A stretch of DNA of 64,000 bases from Fredericiella sp963839515 (GTDB lineage: Bacteria; Chloroflexota; Anaerolineae; Caldilineales; Caldilineaceae): positions 30,903 to 94,902 of the forward strand of contig CAWIVN010000016.1 of the NCBI GenBank assembly GCA_963839515.1, read 5' to 3'. Each line of letters starts with the position of its first letter. Positions within the stretch are counted from its first letter, which is position 1. Positions 47,855 through 55,870 of this stretch are shown piece by piece. The notes under the pieces were generated by a model that saw only the letters and a list, made by a program, of their open reading frames with translations, was not told where the DNA came from and did no database searches. Made by a program: the position numbers and the translations under genes.

Positions 47855-49153
47855 TTATCGGCGGGCGGAGACAGATGGGAGGTAGAGCGCGTGCGTACCG
47901 TCGCCGTCTGGCGGCTCTTGCAGCGCCGGGTCGATGCCGTCATTGGCGGCGACTAGCGCTCGGTAAGCATCCACACGGCCATAGCCATAGTATTGGTCGC
48001 GACCGGCGTCGCCAAGATCGACGGCAGTCTGGCGCATGAGATCAGTGACTTCCTCTACTGTCAGTTCCGGGTCGCGGCTGAGGATCAGGCCAGCTAATCC
48101 GCTGACAAACGGGCTGGCCATGCTGGTGCCGCTCATATAGGCATAGCCGCTCGTATTGATGAGGTCATAATAGGAGCTGTAGATGCTCACGCTGGGGGCA
48201 GCTACGTCGATGAAGTCGCCATAGTTGCTAATCTGCCAATACTTGTCGTTGCTGTCGGTGCCGCTGACGCCGATGACCCCAGGCGCGGCAGCCGGGTAGA
48301 AGGGGGTGCTGCTGGCCATGTTGCCTGCCGCAGCCACAACCACCACATTGTGGTTAAGGGCATACTGGACCGAACTGATCAGGGTGGTCGATGTTATGGT
48401 GGCGCCCAAGCTCAAATTGATCACATCGGCGCCATGGTCTACCGCAAAGAGGATGCCCTTTGACACACTTCCCCACGTGCCCCCGTTGCGCTGATTCAAA
48501 ACTTTAACCGGCATCAGCATGCACTCTGGGCAGACACCAACCGTGCCGATGCCGTTGAGGCCGGCTGCGGCAATGCCTGCAACATGCGTGCCGTGACCGT
48601 GGTCGTCAGTCGCATCGTCGTCGTTGTTGATAAAGTCATAGCCTGCAACGATGCGACCGGCAAATTCCGGATGCTGAGGGTTAATTCCCGAATCTGCGAT
48701 GGCAATGATGGTGTCCCCACTACCCTTGGTTACACTCCAAGCGGAAGCAACCCCGAGCAAGTGTTGGCCATAACCCTGGTTTGCGTCGACATAGGCTGGA
48801 TCGCTGATAACTAAGTCGCCCGACACTGCGATATCCAGCTCAATGTGGGCAATGGGCCCCATGTCTGCATCTGCGGCAGCCAAGGTCATGCCCCCGCGAG
48901 CGAAGCGCACTTCGGCTACGCCGATTTGCGGCAGCCAGGCAACCAGGTGGGCATGCGTTTGGGTGAGCCAGGCATCGCGTTGCGAGGGGGAGGTGCCTGG
49001 TTGAAACTGGATGAGGTAGCTTTCGGCTTGTGAGTCTTGTGCTGATACGGGTTGCGTGCAGACGACGGCGCCGGCTAGTAGAAAAAAGAGGGCAAACGTA
49101 AAAACGCCGACTGCATACTTGGTGCTGTTTCCACGTTTTGTTGATAATGCCAT
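47855..49153 (-). CDS. Secreted subtilisin-like serine protease (S8)
   Basis: 432 aa. Signal peptide about 1-39 (LFFLLAGAVVCTQPVSA), an I9-like propeptide (about 45-115), and the catalytic domain with Asp in AIADSGINPQHPEF, His in DHGHGTHVAGIAA and Ser in SGTSMASPFVSG; the oxyanion Asn is in AAAGNMASS. A thermitase-like size with no accessory domains; a short Pro-rich tail ends the protein. It probably works outside the cell on protein nutrients. Confidence 0.94.
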   Translation of the reverse strand: MALSTKRGNSTKYAVGVFTFALFFLLAGAVVCTQPVSAQDSQAESYLIQFQPGTSPSQRDAWLTQTHAHLVAWLPQIGVAEVRFARGGMTLAAADADMGPIAHIELDIAVSGDLVISDPAYVDANQGYGQHLLGVASAWSVTKGSGDTIIAIADSGINPQHPEFAGRIVAGYDFINNDDDATDDHGHGTHVAGIAAAGLNGIGTVGVCPECMLMPVKVLNQRNGGTWGSVSKGILFAVDHGADVINLSLGATITSTTLISSVQYALNHNVVVVAAAGNMASSTPFYPAAAPGVIGVSGTDSNDKYWQISNYGDFIDVAAPSVSIYSSYYDLINTSGYAYMSGTSMASPFVSGLAGLILSRDPELTVEEVTDLMRQTAVDLGDAGRDQYYGYGRVDAYRALVAANDGIDPALQEPPDGDGTHALYLPSVSARR

Positions 49154-49334
49154 GCTGATCCTCGCTGCGAATCCCTATCAACTGTTTACTTAAGGATACG
49201 CTGCAAGGAAACTAAATGAATCGGCATAAAGCCGTAATGCCAGTGCCGAATAACATTGATTTTGTGGCGTTAAGGGGATGCGAAAGTCATAGATCCCTCG
49301 CGACAAAAGTATTGCAAAGAGATTAGATGATATT

Positions 49335-50246
49335 TTAGGGAAGGCGTTTGCCGACGATTACATTAAGGCTGTGCGCCTCCATGTAGACTTCTACGTCGCC
49401 AGATCCGAGGTCGAAACCATCAACCATGACAGGTAGGATGGGCTGTGTGTGCACTTGCAGATGGCGTGCGCGGATACGCTGGATGGCAGGGTCTTCGGGC
49501 ATGCCGGTCAAGATATCCCAGCCGTAGACGAGAAAGTCCAGTTGGTCAAGCCGGTCGTACAGAAACACGTCAAGGAGTTCGTCGTCGTAGGCAATGTCGG
49601 CACCGAGACGAAAGTTCGCGCCGGTGGAAGGCATGTTGACGCCGATCAAGGCATGGGCCTTAATGCGCAGGGTGGTTTCCCCGTCTATCGTCAGCTGCAT
49701 CTGCGCAGCCACAGAGGTGGCGAACGTCATCAACAGGTCGCGCGCACGTACAAGGTCGCCTTTTTGCAGGGCATCGGCGTGTGGAAAGAGCGCCGAGAAC
49801 AAGCCGACGGTAAACATCTCCAGAAACCAGCGCCGCTGGTTTCCCACGATGGCCAGGCCGGCGCCAATGCTATGTGTTTTCCCTGCCCGCAGCAGTGCCA
49901 CTGCTGCGGGCAGCTTGAGTGGCACGCCAAGGCTGCGCGCGACGTTGTTGCGGGTGCCCAAGGGCAGGATACCGAGCGTAGCCGGCCCCAAGACTAATCC
50001 ATTGGCGACCGACTCAACTGTCCCATCTCCGCCACAGGCAATTACCAGCGGATACCCGGCACGTGCTGCCGCGGCGGCCGCGGCTGTGATCTCGTCCGCT
50101 TCGTCAGCCTGGGCGGTGTCTGCATAGATGTTGGCGTCGCGCAAGAGTTGAATTACTTCGCGCAGACGTGCGTCGGAAGCTTTGGTCGCAGCCCCGGCTT
50201 TGGTGTTATAAATCAGCTTGGCCTGCAGCGGCGCAAATTCAGGCAT
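49335..50246 (-). CDS. Diacylglycerol kinase-like lipid kinase (DAGK catalytic domain)
   Basis: 303 aa. ACGGDGTVESVANGL is the nucleotide loop (GGDGT), and GILPLGTRNNVARSLG the conserved following motif. The C-terminal half has the beta-sandwich of the YegS/DgkB family with MVDGFDLGSGDVEVYM. Members phosphorylate diacylglycerol or undecaprenol-type lipids; GTRNN rather than GTANDFA suggests the YegS-like branch. No membrane helix. A 180-base gap separates it from the subtilase. Confidence 0.88.
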   Translation of the reverse strand: MPEFAPLQAKLIYNTKAGAATKASDARLREVIQLLRDANIYADTAQADEADEITAAAAAAARAGYPLVIACGGDGTVESVANGLVLGPATLGILPLGTRNNVARSLGVPLKLPAAVALLRAGKTHSIGAGLAIVGNQRRWFLEMFTVGLFSALFPHADALQKGDLVRARDLLMTFATSVAAQMQLTIDGETTLRIKAHALIGVNMPSTGANFRLGADIAYDDELLDVFLYDRLDQLDFLVYGWDILTGMPEDPAIQRIRARHLQVHTQPILPVMVDGFDLGSGDVEVYMEAHSLNVIVGKRLP

Positions 50247-50299
50247 AGGCGTTCCACCGGAACTGGCTGCCGCGCCGGGGCTGCGGCCGCATATGGCGA

Positions 50300-53200
50300 C
50301 TAGCCTTCAATTGCGCTGAGCCGGTAGGTGAAGCGATACTCATGCTCGAGCAGGCGATACCGCTCCAGCGTATCGGGACCGCAACTGGCCGTGCCCAAAC
50401 CGCGATGTGCCGCATCGAGATGCAGGATCACTTCCGCTTGTGGCTGCAGATCGACGGTATGCCGGGCGGCGTACAACGCCTCGTCCGTATAGTGGCTGAC
50501 GGAGAAATCAAGTGTTGGCTCGCCGTTCACCTGCAATCCGCGGCCCTGGTCGTCAGTCAGCCGCAGCCAGCGCACATCCGTCTTGTGGCCATGCTCCTGC
50601 GGCATGATGTACGGCACGTACTCCTGCGTTACGCTGCTCTCATAGATGCCTACCTGCGTGCCTGCCTTGCGGTCGCTGTAGTTTTCCCATGGCCCCCGTC
50701 CGTACCAGGCCAGCTGCTCCAGCGCCGGCCGCAGCACCATGTCGACGCCGATGCGTGGCGGATCGGTAATGTCGTCGGCCAGGCGCACATGGTTCTCCAC
50801 CAAGAGTTCGCCCGATGGTTGCAGCACATAGCGCTGCGTGTGCACAAAGTCGTCCCACTGGCCGCGCCCTGTCGCACGGTGCACGACTTCCACTGCCGGC
50901 AGCCCTTCCTCCGTCTCGGATAGATGCAGTCCCGCAAGTTGCTGTTGGACTTGATTCAATCCCAGCGCCAGCCAATGGGCGAGCGGCTTATGCCCTTGCT
51001 GGTCGAGCATCAATTTGATGCCGTCGTTGTCCGTGGCTCCGCGCCAGACGTGCAAGCGCGGGCCCTCCACCAGCAGGTTCTCCTCATCTGGCCCATACAC
51101 CGCCAGGGCGCCGGTCATCTTGTCAAAGATCGCCCGCACGTGGCGATCGCCGGTGGCTGCGAGTGTAATGGTGCGCTCGTCTGCTGCCACCGTGACGTTC
51201 TCTGTTGCTGCCGGGGTGGACGCCTGCTCAGTCGCCTGCACCGGCAGCGCCAGTTGCGCCCAGCCAACTTCATGGCCGGCCGGCGCCCACATGTTGGCGG
51301 CCCGCTGGTAGAACCGGATCGTAACGAACCGCTCGCCCGGGCCATGCAGTTCTTCGAGCGGCAGCCGGAATTCCTGCGCGGCGCCGCGGTCGGCGTCAAG
51401 GGTGGGCAGATCGCCGCTGGCTGCGGCAACGCCATTCACGGTCAGCACCCATTGGCCGTACAACCAGTCGAGGCCCGCGAAATCCTGCTTGTTGACAATT
51501 CGCATTAGCCCCTCGTCAGCGTTGACCCAGGCCACTGCCAGGGGTTGGGCCAGATGCTTGAACTCATAGAGCGCCGGGTGGGGCGTACGGTCCGGCCAGA
51601 CAATGCCATCCGTACAGAAGTTGGCGTCGTTGGGCGTGTCGCCAAAATCGCCGCCGTAGGCCCAGTAGCTGCGGCCGTCCTCCGTTTGGCAGAGGATGCC
51701 GTGGTCGATCCACTCCCAGATATAGCCGCCTTGCAGGCTGGGATTGGCTTCAAACGCAGCCCAGTAGTCGGACATCGAGCCGTTGCTGTTGCCCATGGCG
51801 TGCGTGTATTCGCAGAGGATCATGGGCCGGCTGTCCGCGCCCTCTTGGGCCCAGGCGACGATATCGTCGATTGGCGGGTACATCGGGCAGACGACATCCG
51901 TCACTCGGTGACCGGCGTTCCAGTCCCCGCCGTTCCAGCGGCTGATGGCGCCCTCGTAGTGCAAGAGGCGCGAGGGGTCTACGCCGCGTACCCATCCAGC
52001 GGCCGTGTCGTGGTTGGGACCATACCCACTCTCATTGCCCAGCGACCAGAAGATGATGCTGGGATGATTCTTGTCGCGCTCCACCATATTTTGTACACGC
52101 TCGACAAATGCTAATGTGTAGCGCAGGTCGTTGCAGATGTCGTGGTAGAAAGCGTGCGACTCGATGTTGGCTTCGTCCACCACGTACAGGCCGTAGCGGT
52201 CACACAGGTCGTAGAAATAGGGGTCCTTTGGATAATGCGACGTACGCACGGCGTTGACGTTGAACTGCTTCATGAGGCGTACGTCGGTTTCCATCAGCTC
52301 GCGGCTGATCGCCTTGCCATGCGTGTCGTCGTGGTCGTGCAGGTTGACCCCTTTAAAAAGGATGCGTTTGCCGTTGATCAGAACCTGGCGGTCGCGCACC
52401 TCGATGCGCCGGAAGCCGATCTGGCAGCGGCTGCTCTCCGTGCCCTCGGGCGTGCGCAGCGTGACGACAAGTGTATAGAGATGTGGAGTTTCCGCCGACC
52501 AGAGCAGCGGTTTGGACACCGGCAGCTCGAAATCGACTTCGTTATCGGTCGTGAGCGGTGAACCCCAGGCGGTCTTGATTTGGCCGCACGTGGCACTGGG
52601 TACATCGGCGAAAACCTCTACGCCGGCAGGGTCATACAGGCGCAACTCAATCGTAGCATCGGCGACATGTGCGCCAGGAAAGCCGACTTTGGCCTTGACG
52701 CGCAAAGTGCCGTCCTGCAGCGCGTCGTCCAGATCGCCGCGGGCGAAGACATCCTGCAGGTGGGGGGTGCCGGTCGTGTACAAGTAGACTTCGCGTTGCA
52801 GGCCGGCTTGCCACCAGTGATCCTGGTCTTCGATAAAAGACGCATCCGAAAACTGGACGACCACGACGACCAGTTCATTGGGTGCATCGTGCTGGACTAG
52901 ATCCGTCACATCGAACTCGGCCGGGGTGCGCGCATCCTTGCTGAGGCCGACGGGGTTGCCATTGAGATGCACATACAGGACGCCCTCGCAGCCGCCAAAG
53001 TGCAGTACGGTGCGGCGACCATCCCACGCTGCCGGCAGGGTAAAGGTACGGCGGTAGATGCCGGTTGGGTTATCGGCGGGTACCTCGGGAGGCGACTGGG
53101 GGAAGGGCATCTGAACATTGGTATAGTGCGGATTGCCAAAGCCCTGCATCGTCCAGTTGCCGGGCACCTGGATGGGCGACCATTCGGCCACCAGGCCTTC

Positions 53201-53428
53201 GAGCGTAGCGGCGGCGGGTTTCGGCTTGATTTGGAAGTCCCAGGTGCCGTTCAGGCTCATATACCACGGTGACGCCTCGCGCGCCTGCGTCTTGGCATCT
53301 TCTGCGGTTGGAAAAGGAATCAACGTTGCGCGGGGCGGGAGCTTATTGAGCGCCACCAGCTGGGGCATCTGCCAGGTTGGCGCGCCGGCGAGGAAGAGCA
53401 GTGGCAAGGGAGACGGATCGCGGTGCAT
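50300..53428 (-). CDS. lacZ: Beta-galactosidase, GH2, LacZ type
   Basis: 1042 aa, the length of E. coli LacZ (1024). The domain order is sugar-binding jelly roll, Ig-like, TIM barrel, Ig-like, domain 5 (Bgal_small_N). Acid/base Glu is in WSLGNESGYGPNHD and nucleophile Glu in ILCEYTHAMGNSNG; DHHGILC-type loop appears as WIDHGILCQTEDG. There is no signal peptide, so it acts on imported lactose or galactosides. No permease or LacI regulator is adjacent, so its physiological substrate is open. Confidence 0.95.
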   Translation of the reverse strand: MHRDPSPLPLLFLAGAPTWQMPQLVALNKLPPRATLIPFPTAEDAKTQAREASPWYMSLNGTWDFQIKPKPAAATLEGLVAEWSPIQVPGNWTMQGFGNPHYTNVQMPFPQSPPEVPADNPTGIYRRTFTLPAAWDGRRTVLHFGGCEGVLYVHLNGNPVGLSKDARTPAEFDVTDLVQHDAPNELVVVVVQFSDASFIEDQDHWWQAGLQREVYLYTTGTPHLQDVFARGDLDDALQDGTLRVKAKVGFPGAHVADATIELRLYDPAGVEVFADVPSATCGQIKTAWGSPLTTDNEVDFELPVSKPLLWSAETPHLYTLVVTLRTPEGTESSRCQIGFRRIEVRDRQVLINGKRILFKGVNLHDHDDTHGKAISRELMETDVRLMKQFNVNAVRTSHYPKDPYFYDLCDRYGLYVVDEANIESHAFYHDICNDLRYTLAFVERVQNMVERDKNHPSIIFWSLGNESGYGPNHDTAAGWVRGVDPSRLLHYEGAISRWNGGDWNAGHRVTDVVCPMYPPIDDIVAWAQEGADSRPMILCEYTHAMGNSNGSMSDYWAAFEANPSLQGGYIWEWIDHGILCQTEDGRSYWAYGGDFGDTPNDANFCTDGIVWPDRTPHPALYEFKHLAQPLAVAWVNADEGLMRIVNKQDFAGLDWLYGQWVLTVNGVAAASGDLPTLDADRGAAQEFRLPLEELHGPGERFVTIRFYQRAANMWAPAGHEVGWAQLALPVQATEQASTPAATENVTVAADERTITLAATGDRHVRAIFDKMTGALAVYGPDEENLLVEGPRLHVWRGATDNDGIKLMLDQQGHKPLAHWLALGLNQVQQQLAGLHLSETEEGLPAVEVVHRATGRGQWDDFVHTQRYVLQPSGELLVENHVRLADDITDPPRIGVDMVLRPALEQLAWYGRGPWENYSDRKAGTQVGIYESSVTQEYVPYIMPQEHGHKTDVRWLRLTDDQGRGLQVNGEPTLDFSVSHYTDEALYAARHTVDLQPQAEVILHLDAAHRGLGTASCGPDTLERYRLLEHEYRFTYRLSAIEG

Positions 53429-53457
53429 AGTGACTTGACTACTTTCCTTGTGATTCG

Positions 53458-54159
53458 TTATGGATTTTCTTGTGGCAAGGACCGGAGTGCATAGCTAAGG
53501 TGCCGGTGTGCCTCATGGGTCAGATAAATCATTTCCCAGCCATATTTTACACAAAATGCGTTCACCGCCTCAATCACGCCATAGCGATACCAGCCGGGCC
53601 AGTGGCCGGTGACATAATCATGGCCGGCGATGAGGCCCCCCGCCTTCACCTTTGCGCGACACAGCTCGAGTTCCTGGGAGGTCGACTCATAATCGTGGCT
53701 TGAGTCGACATAGACCCAATCAAAGTAGGCGTCGGGGAACTTTGCCAGTTCAGTAATGGTGAGGCCGCGCTGGATCACGACCTGCCCCACTGCAATTTGC
53801 GCCGCAAACATAGCGGCAATCTGGTCCTGGAAGTTCTCATAGCGCTCATCGTGCGCCCAGGAGTCGATCAGATGCAGTTTTTTGGGGTTCGTAATCGCAA
53901 GAATCTGGGCGGAGAATTCCCCTGCGGCGACACCGATCTCGGACACGACTGCGTTTTTGGGCAGCAGCTCCAACAAGGCGTTGCGGTCGGTTACGACACG
54001 CAGGTTTTGGATATGGCGGGCGCCAAGTTCGGTGTAATGGATGGCTTCATCTTCAGCCAGAGCCTGTTCTTCAAGGATTGCGCGCACCGCGTCGATAGTT
54101 GCCTGGTCCGGCCGTTTGTCAGGACGGCCGAACAGCACATCACGCAGCCTATGTAACAT
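53458..54159 (-). CDS. Class I SAM-dependent methyltransferase
   Basis: 233 aa from ATG 54159. SAM-binding motif I is VVSEIGVAAGEFSAQIL; LHLIDSWAHD is motif II; FDWVYVDSSHDYEST resembles Methyltransf_24 enzymes in cell-surface glycan clusters. GLIAGHDYV is the usual later motif. Targets are probably sugars or a natural-product-like molecule. No glycosyltransferase is near. It is the last clearly native chromosomal gene before the accessory region. Confidence 0.85.
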   Translation of the reverse strand: MLHRLRDVLFGRPDKRPDQATIDAVRAILEEQALAEDEAIHYTELGARHIQNLRVVTDRNALLELLPKNAVVSEIGVAAGEFSAQILAITNPKKLHLIDSWAHDERYENFQDQIAAMFAAQIAVGQVVIQRGLTITELAKFPDAYFDWVYVDSSHDYESTSQELELCRAKVKAGGLIAGHDYVTGHWPGWYRYGVIEAVNAFCVKYGWEMIYLTHEAHRHLSYALRSLPQENP

Positions 54160-54292
54160 GAAGGTGGGTCCTTTGATATATGCAGGCGGTCCCAATCAAC
54201 AAGCCCAATATATCACAGCCGAGGGGAAAAGTACGCCTTTGAACCGGTGATCGTTAAGAGCGGTCTTGTGCATGAGGGCGGATAATATAAAC

Positions 54293-54526
54293 CTATTGCA
54301 GACTACGAAGGCCTCGCATCGCCAAGCGAACCGTCGCCCCTTCTCCTGGCGAACTCTCGATCGTCAACTTCCCGCCATCCAGGTTCAGGATTTGATGTGT
54401 AATGGCCAGGCCAAGACCCAAGCCCTGTTGTTCATACCGGCTGCGCTGAAACTTTCGAAAGGGGCCAAAGCCTACGGCCACAAAGCCGATCGGGTCCCCA
54501 CTGCTGTTGCGGTTGGCACGGCGCTG
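54293..54526 (-). pseudogene. Remnant of a histidine kinase HATPase domain
   Basis: The open frame contains only the end of a HATPase_c domain: PFRKFQRSRYEQQGLGLGLAITHQILNLDGGKL, with the G2 box GLGLGLAI, and SSPGEGATVRLAM. It is cut by TAG at 54527 with no phosphoacceptor domain upstream. The fragment reads naturally and is not a small independent gene, so it is a truncated leftover next to the accessory region. Confidence 0.7.
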
Positions 54527-54529
54527 CTA

Positions 54530-55007
54530 GATACATACTGAAACTAAATGGGGCGTAAGCTTCCTTTGGCACTGTCGCTGCGGTGAAAGCATCTTGTTGG
54601 CCGTTGCCGCTTCGTGCCTAGTATAACATACCGTTCCCAGTTTGGATGCGAAAATCTGCGCGGTTCCTCGCCAGCTGCAAGCATCCTGCAAGCTTAACTC
54701 ATCCCCGTTAATGCTATTATGAGTGCACTTTGGGGCCGATGTTGGTTCCCAAGCGCGACAACGCCGGCGTGCGTGGGACGCCGGCGTTGTCTGCAGAGAT
54801 TGAGCCGGAGGGCCATTAAGCCAAGGTGTAATCTCTACTATGCAGTGACGCTGCTGACCGCGTTCTTGTTCCTGCGCTTGACGTAGTAGGTAAGTGTTTC
54901 GGGATAAACTGGCGCGCATCGCGGCCTGTCATAACCGCTGTAGGCATCGGCAAGAGATATGCAGCGGGCTAGTTGGGCTAGAACGTTATATCCTGTGTCC
55001 TTGGTCT
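54530..55007. other. Non-coding stretch left of tRNA-Arg, with a possible C-terminal protein remnant
   Basis: No complete gene is visible. On the minus strand, directly after the tRNA 3' end, a frame of about 56 codons (54838-55007) reads AYSGYDRPRCAPVYPETL and ends in YYVKRRNKNAVSSVTA before TAG; it could be the tail of a gene fused at this spot or chance. The rest has only the hairpin at 54757-54791. Confidence 0.3.
54757..54791. terminator. 14-bp inverted repeat downstream of tRNA-Arg
   Basis: GACAACGCCGGCGT (54757-54770) and its exact complement (54778-54791) with a 7-base loop. There is no T-run; it may terminate the minus-strand tRNA transcript in a factor-dependent way. Confidence 0.4.
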
Positions 55008-55084
55008 TGGTACGCCTGGAGGGATTCGAACCCCCGACACCCTGTTCCGAAGACAGGTGCTCTGTTCCGCTGAGCTACAGGCGC
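55008..55084 (-). tRNA. tRNA-Arg (anticodon TCG)
   Basis: Cloverleaf on the minus strand: acceptor GCGCCTG/CAGGCGT (first pair G-T), D-arm AGCTCAGCGGA, anticodon stem CCTGT/ACAGG with loop CTTCGGA (TCG, reads CGA), T-arm GGGGGTTCGAATCCCTC, discriminator A and encoded CCA. Arg tRNAs are frequent integration sites; here the accessory genes lie on the 5' side of the tRNA, not the usual 3' side. Confidence 0.95.
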
Positions 55085-55171
55085 CTCTGTTTCCGTCAGT
55101 CGTATAACGGGTCGGCGTACTACTACATATCGTACTAGTCAACGTTCGTATATTCACGACCTGCCTGTGGG

Positions 55172-55206
55172 GACTGTTACTGCCTGCCGCCGTAGACTGT
55201 TACTGC
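55172..55206. repeat. Two 12-bp direct repeats, GACTGTTACTGC
   Basis: Exact copies at 55172-55183 and 55195-55206, 23 bases apart. A 9-bp version, GACTGTTAC, occurs at 57813-57821, at the very end of the integrase gene. Integrase arm-type sites or regulator sites are possible. Confidence 0.4.
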
Positions 55207-55213
55207 GCCCTGG

Positions 55214-55247
55214 CAAAACAAAACCCACCGGCCTGCCGCCGATGGGT
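55214..55247 (-). terminator. Rho-independent terminator at the accessory region's left end
   Basis: On the minus strand ACCCATCGGC/GCCGGTGGGT (10-bp perfect stem, one T-G pair, loop GGCAG) is followed by TTTGTTTTG. It ends the leftmost minus-strand transcript of the accessory region. Confidence 0.8.
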
Positions 55248-55349
55248 CAATTCCTGCGCCGTGGTATGATTCCACTTGCGCCGATGTTATACCCATCGGT
55301 GCCACGGGTCCGGGGTGCTTAGTCGCACCGCCGACCAGGACACTTCATT
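55248..55349 (-). ncRNA. Candidate structured small RNA
   Basis: A minus-strand promoter-like pair TTGTAT (55380-55385), 18-base spacer, TACACT with TG extension (55356-55361) would start a transcript near 55349 that ends at the terminator 55214-55247. The RNA has nested pairs: GGTGC/GCACC, CCGATG/CATCGG, and CCGTGG/CCACGG enclosing the latter. No open frame of note is inside. It matches no RNA class I recognise. Confidence 0.35.
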
Positions 55350-55392
55350 GCACGTAGTGTATCACAACCGCTTGCAATCATACAATGGCATT

Positions 55393-55629
55393 TTATGCCT
55401 TCGGCCGTTTCAGTAAACGACGAAATGCAGGTCGTTGGTAAACCACTTCCCGTTTTGCATAAGAAGTGATTCCCACTACCTCCCACCCGTGCCCGCCATA
55501 GTCGAGAAGTGCCTCATAAAAGTCTGGATTCCGCCTCGTGCGGGATAAGATTGTCCATTCATACACCGATTCTGGCACCGTAAATACTCGTACCTAACGT
55601 CTACGTGTCAAGTACTCCCACTTCTGCAT
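55393..55629 (-). pseudogene. DUF4177-like small protein gene with an in-frame TAG
   Basis: AGGAGG stands 5 bases before ATG 55629. Codons 1-11 read MQKWEYLTRRR, then TAG (55594-55596), then the same frame continues VRVFTVPESVYEWTIL and YGGHGWEVVGITSY to the stop at 55393. MQKWEYL at the start and the GHGWEVVG motif are both typical of DUF4177, so the intact protein had about 78 residues. A remaining translation from GTG 55578 (61 aa) is possible but has no ribosome site. Confidence 0.65.
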
Positions 55630-55836
55630 GTGGTCCTCCTGTTCTGTGTGAGGCAATGTAAGGGTGTGACTCGTCGTTGTGCCTATCCTGTTTTGTGTCC
55701 ACTATCAGAGTATGCGCAGTAGCAATTCGGTCTACAAAATCCGAGTCAGGGTCCTCCCAGGTGGTTTGCCCCTGCAACCATCTTGTATGCCTTGTGCCGT
55801 GCCTGCGCCAGTGGTGTCGTGTTTCACCTGTTCCAT
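55604..55836 (-). pseudogene. Decayed small gene spread over three frames
   Basis: From ATG 55836 the natural-looking protein sequence moves between frames: MEQVKHDTT in the first, PLAQARHKAYKMVAGANHL in the second, and PDSDFVDRIATAHTLIVD in the third. This needs two indels. No family is recognised. It lies between the methyltransferase remnant and the DUF4177-like gene and shows the same damage. Confidence 0.35.
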
Positions 55837-55870
55837 GTCGATGTAACCTTCGTTGTTCTAGGGCGGTTTC

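Noticed and set aside
55008..55084. tRNA-Arg as the proven integration site of the element
   Set aside because: The accessory genes are on the 5' side of the tRNA, no 3'-end duplicate was found within the window, and the fragment at 59918 has a different sequence. It remains only a possibility.
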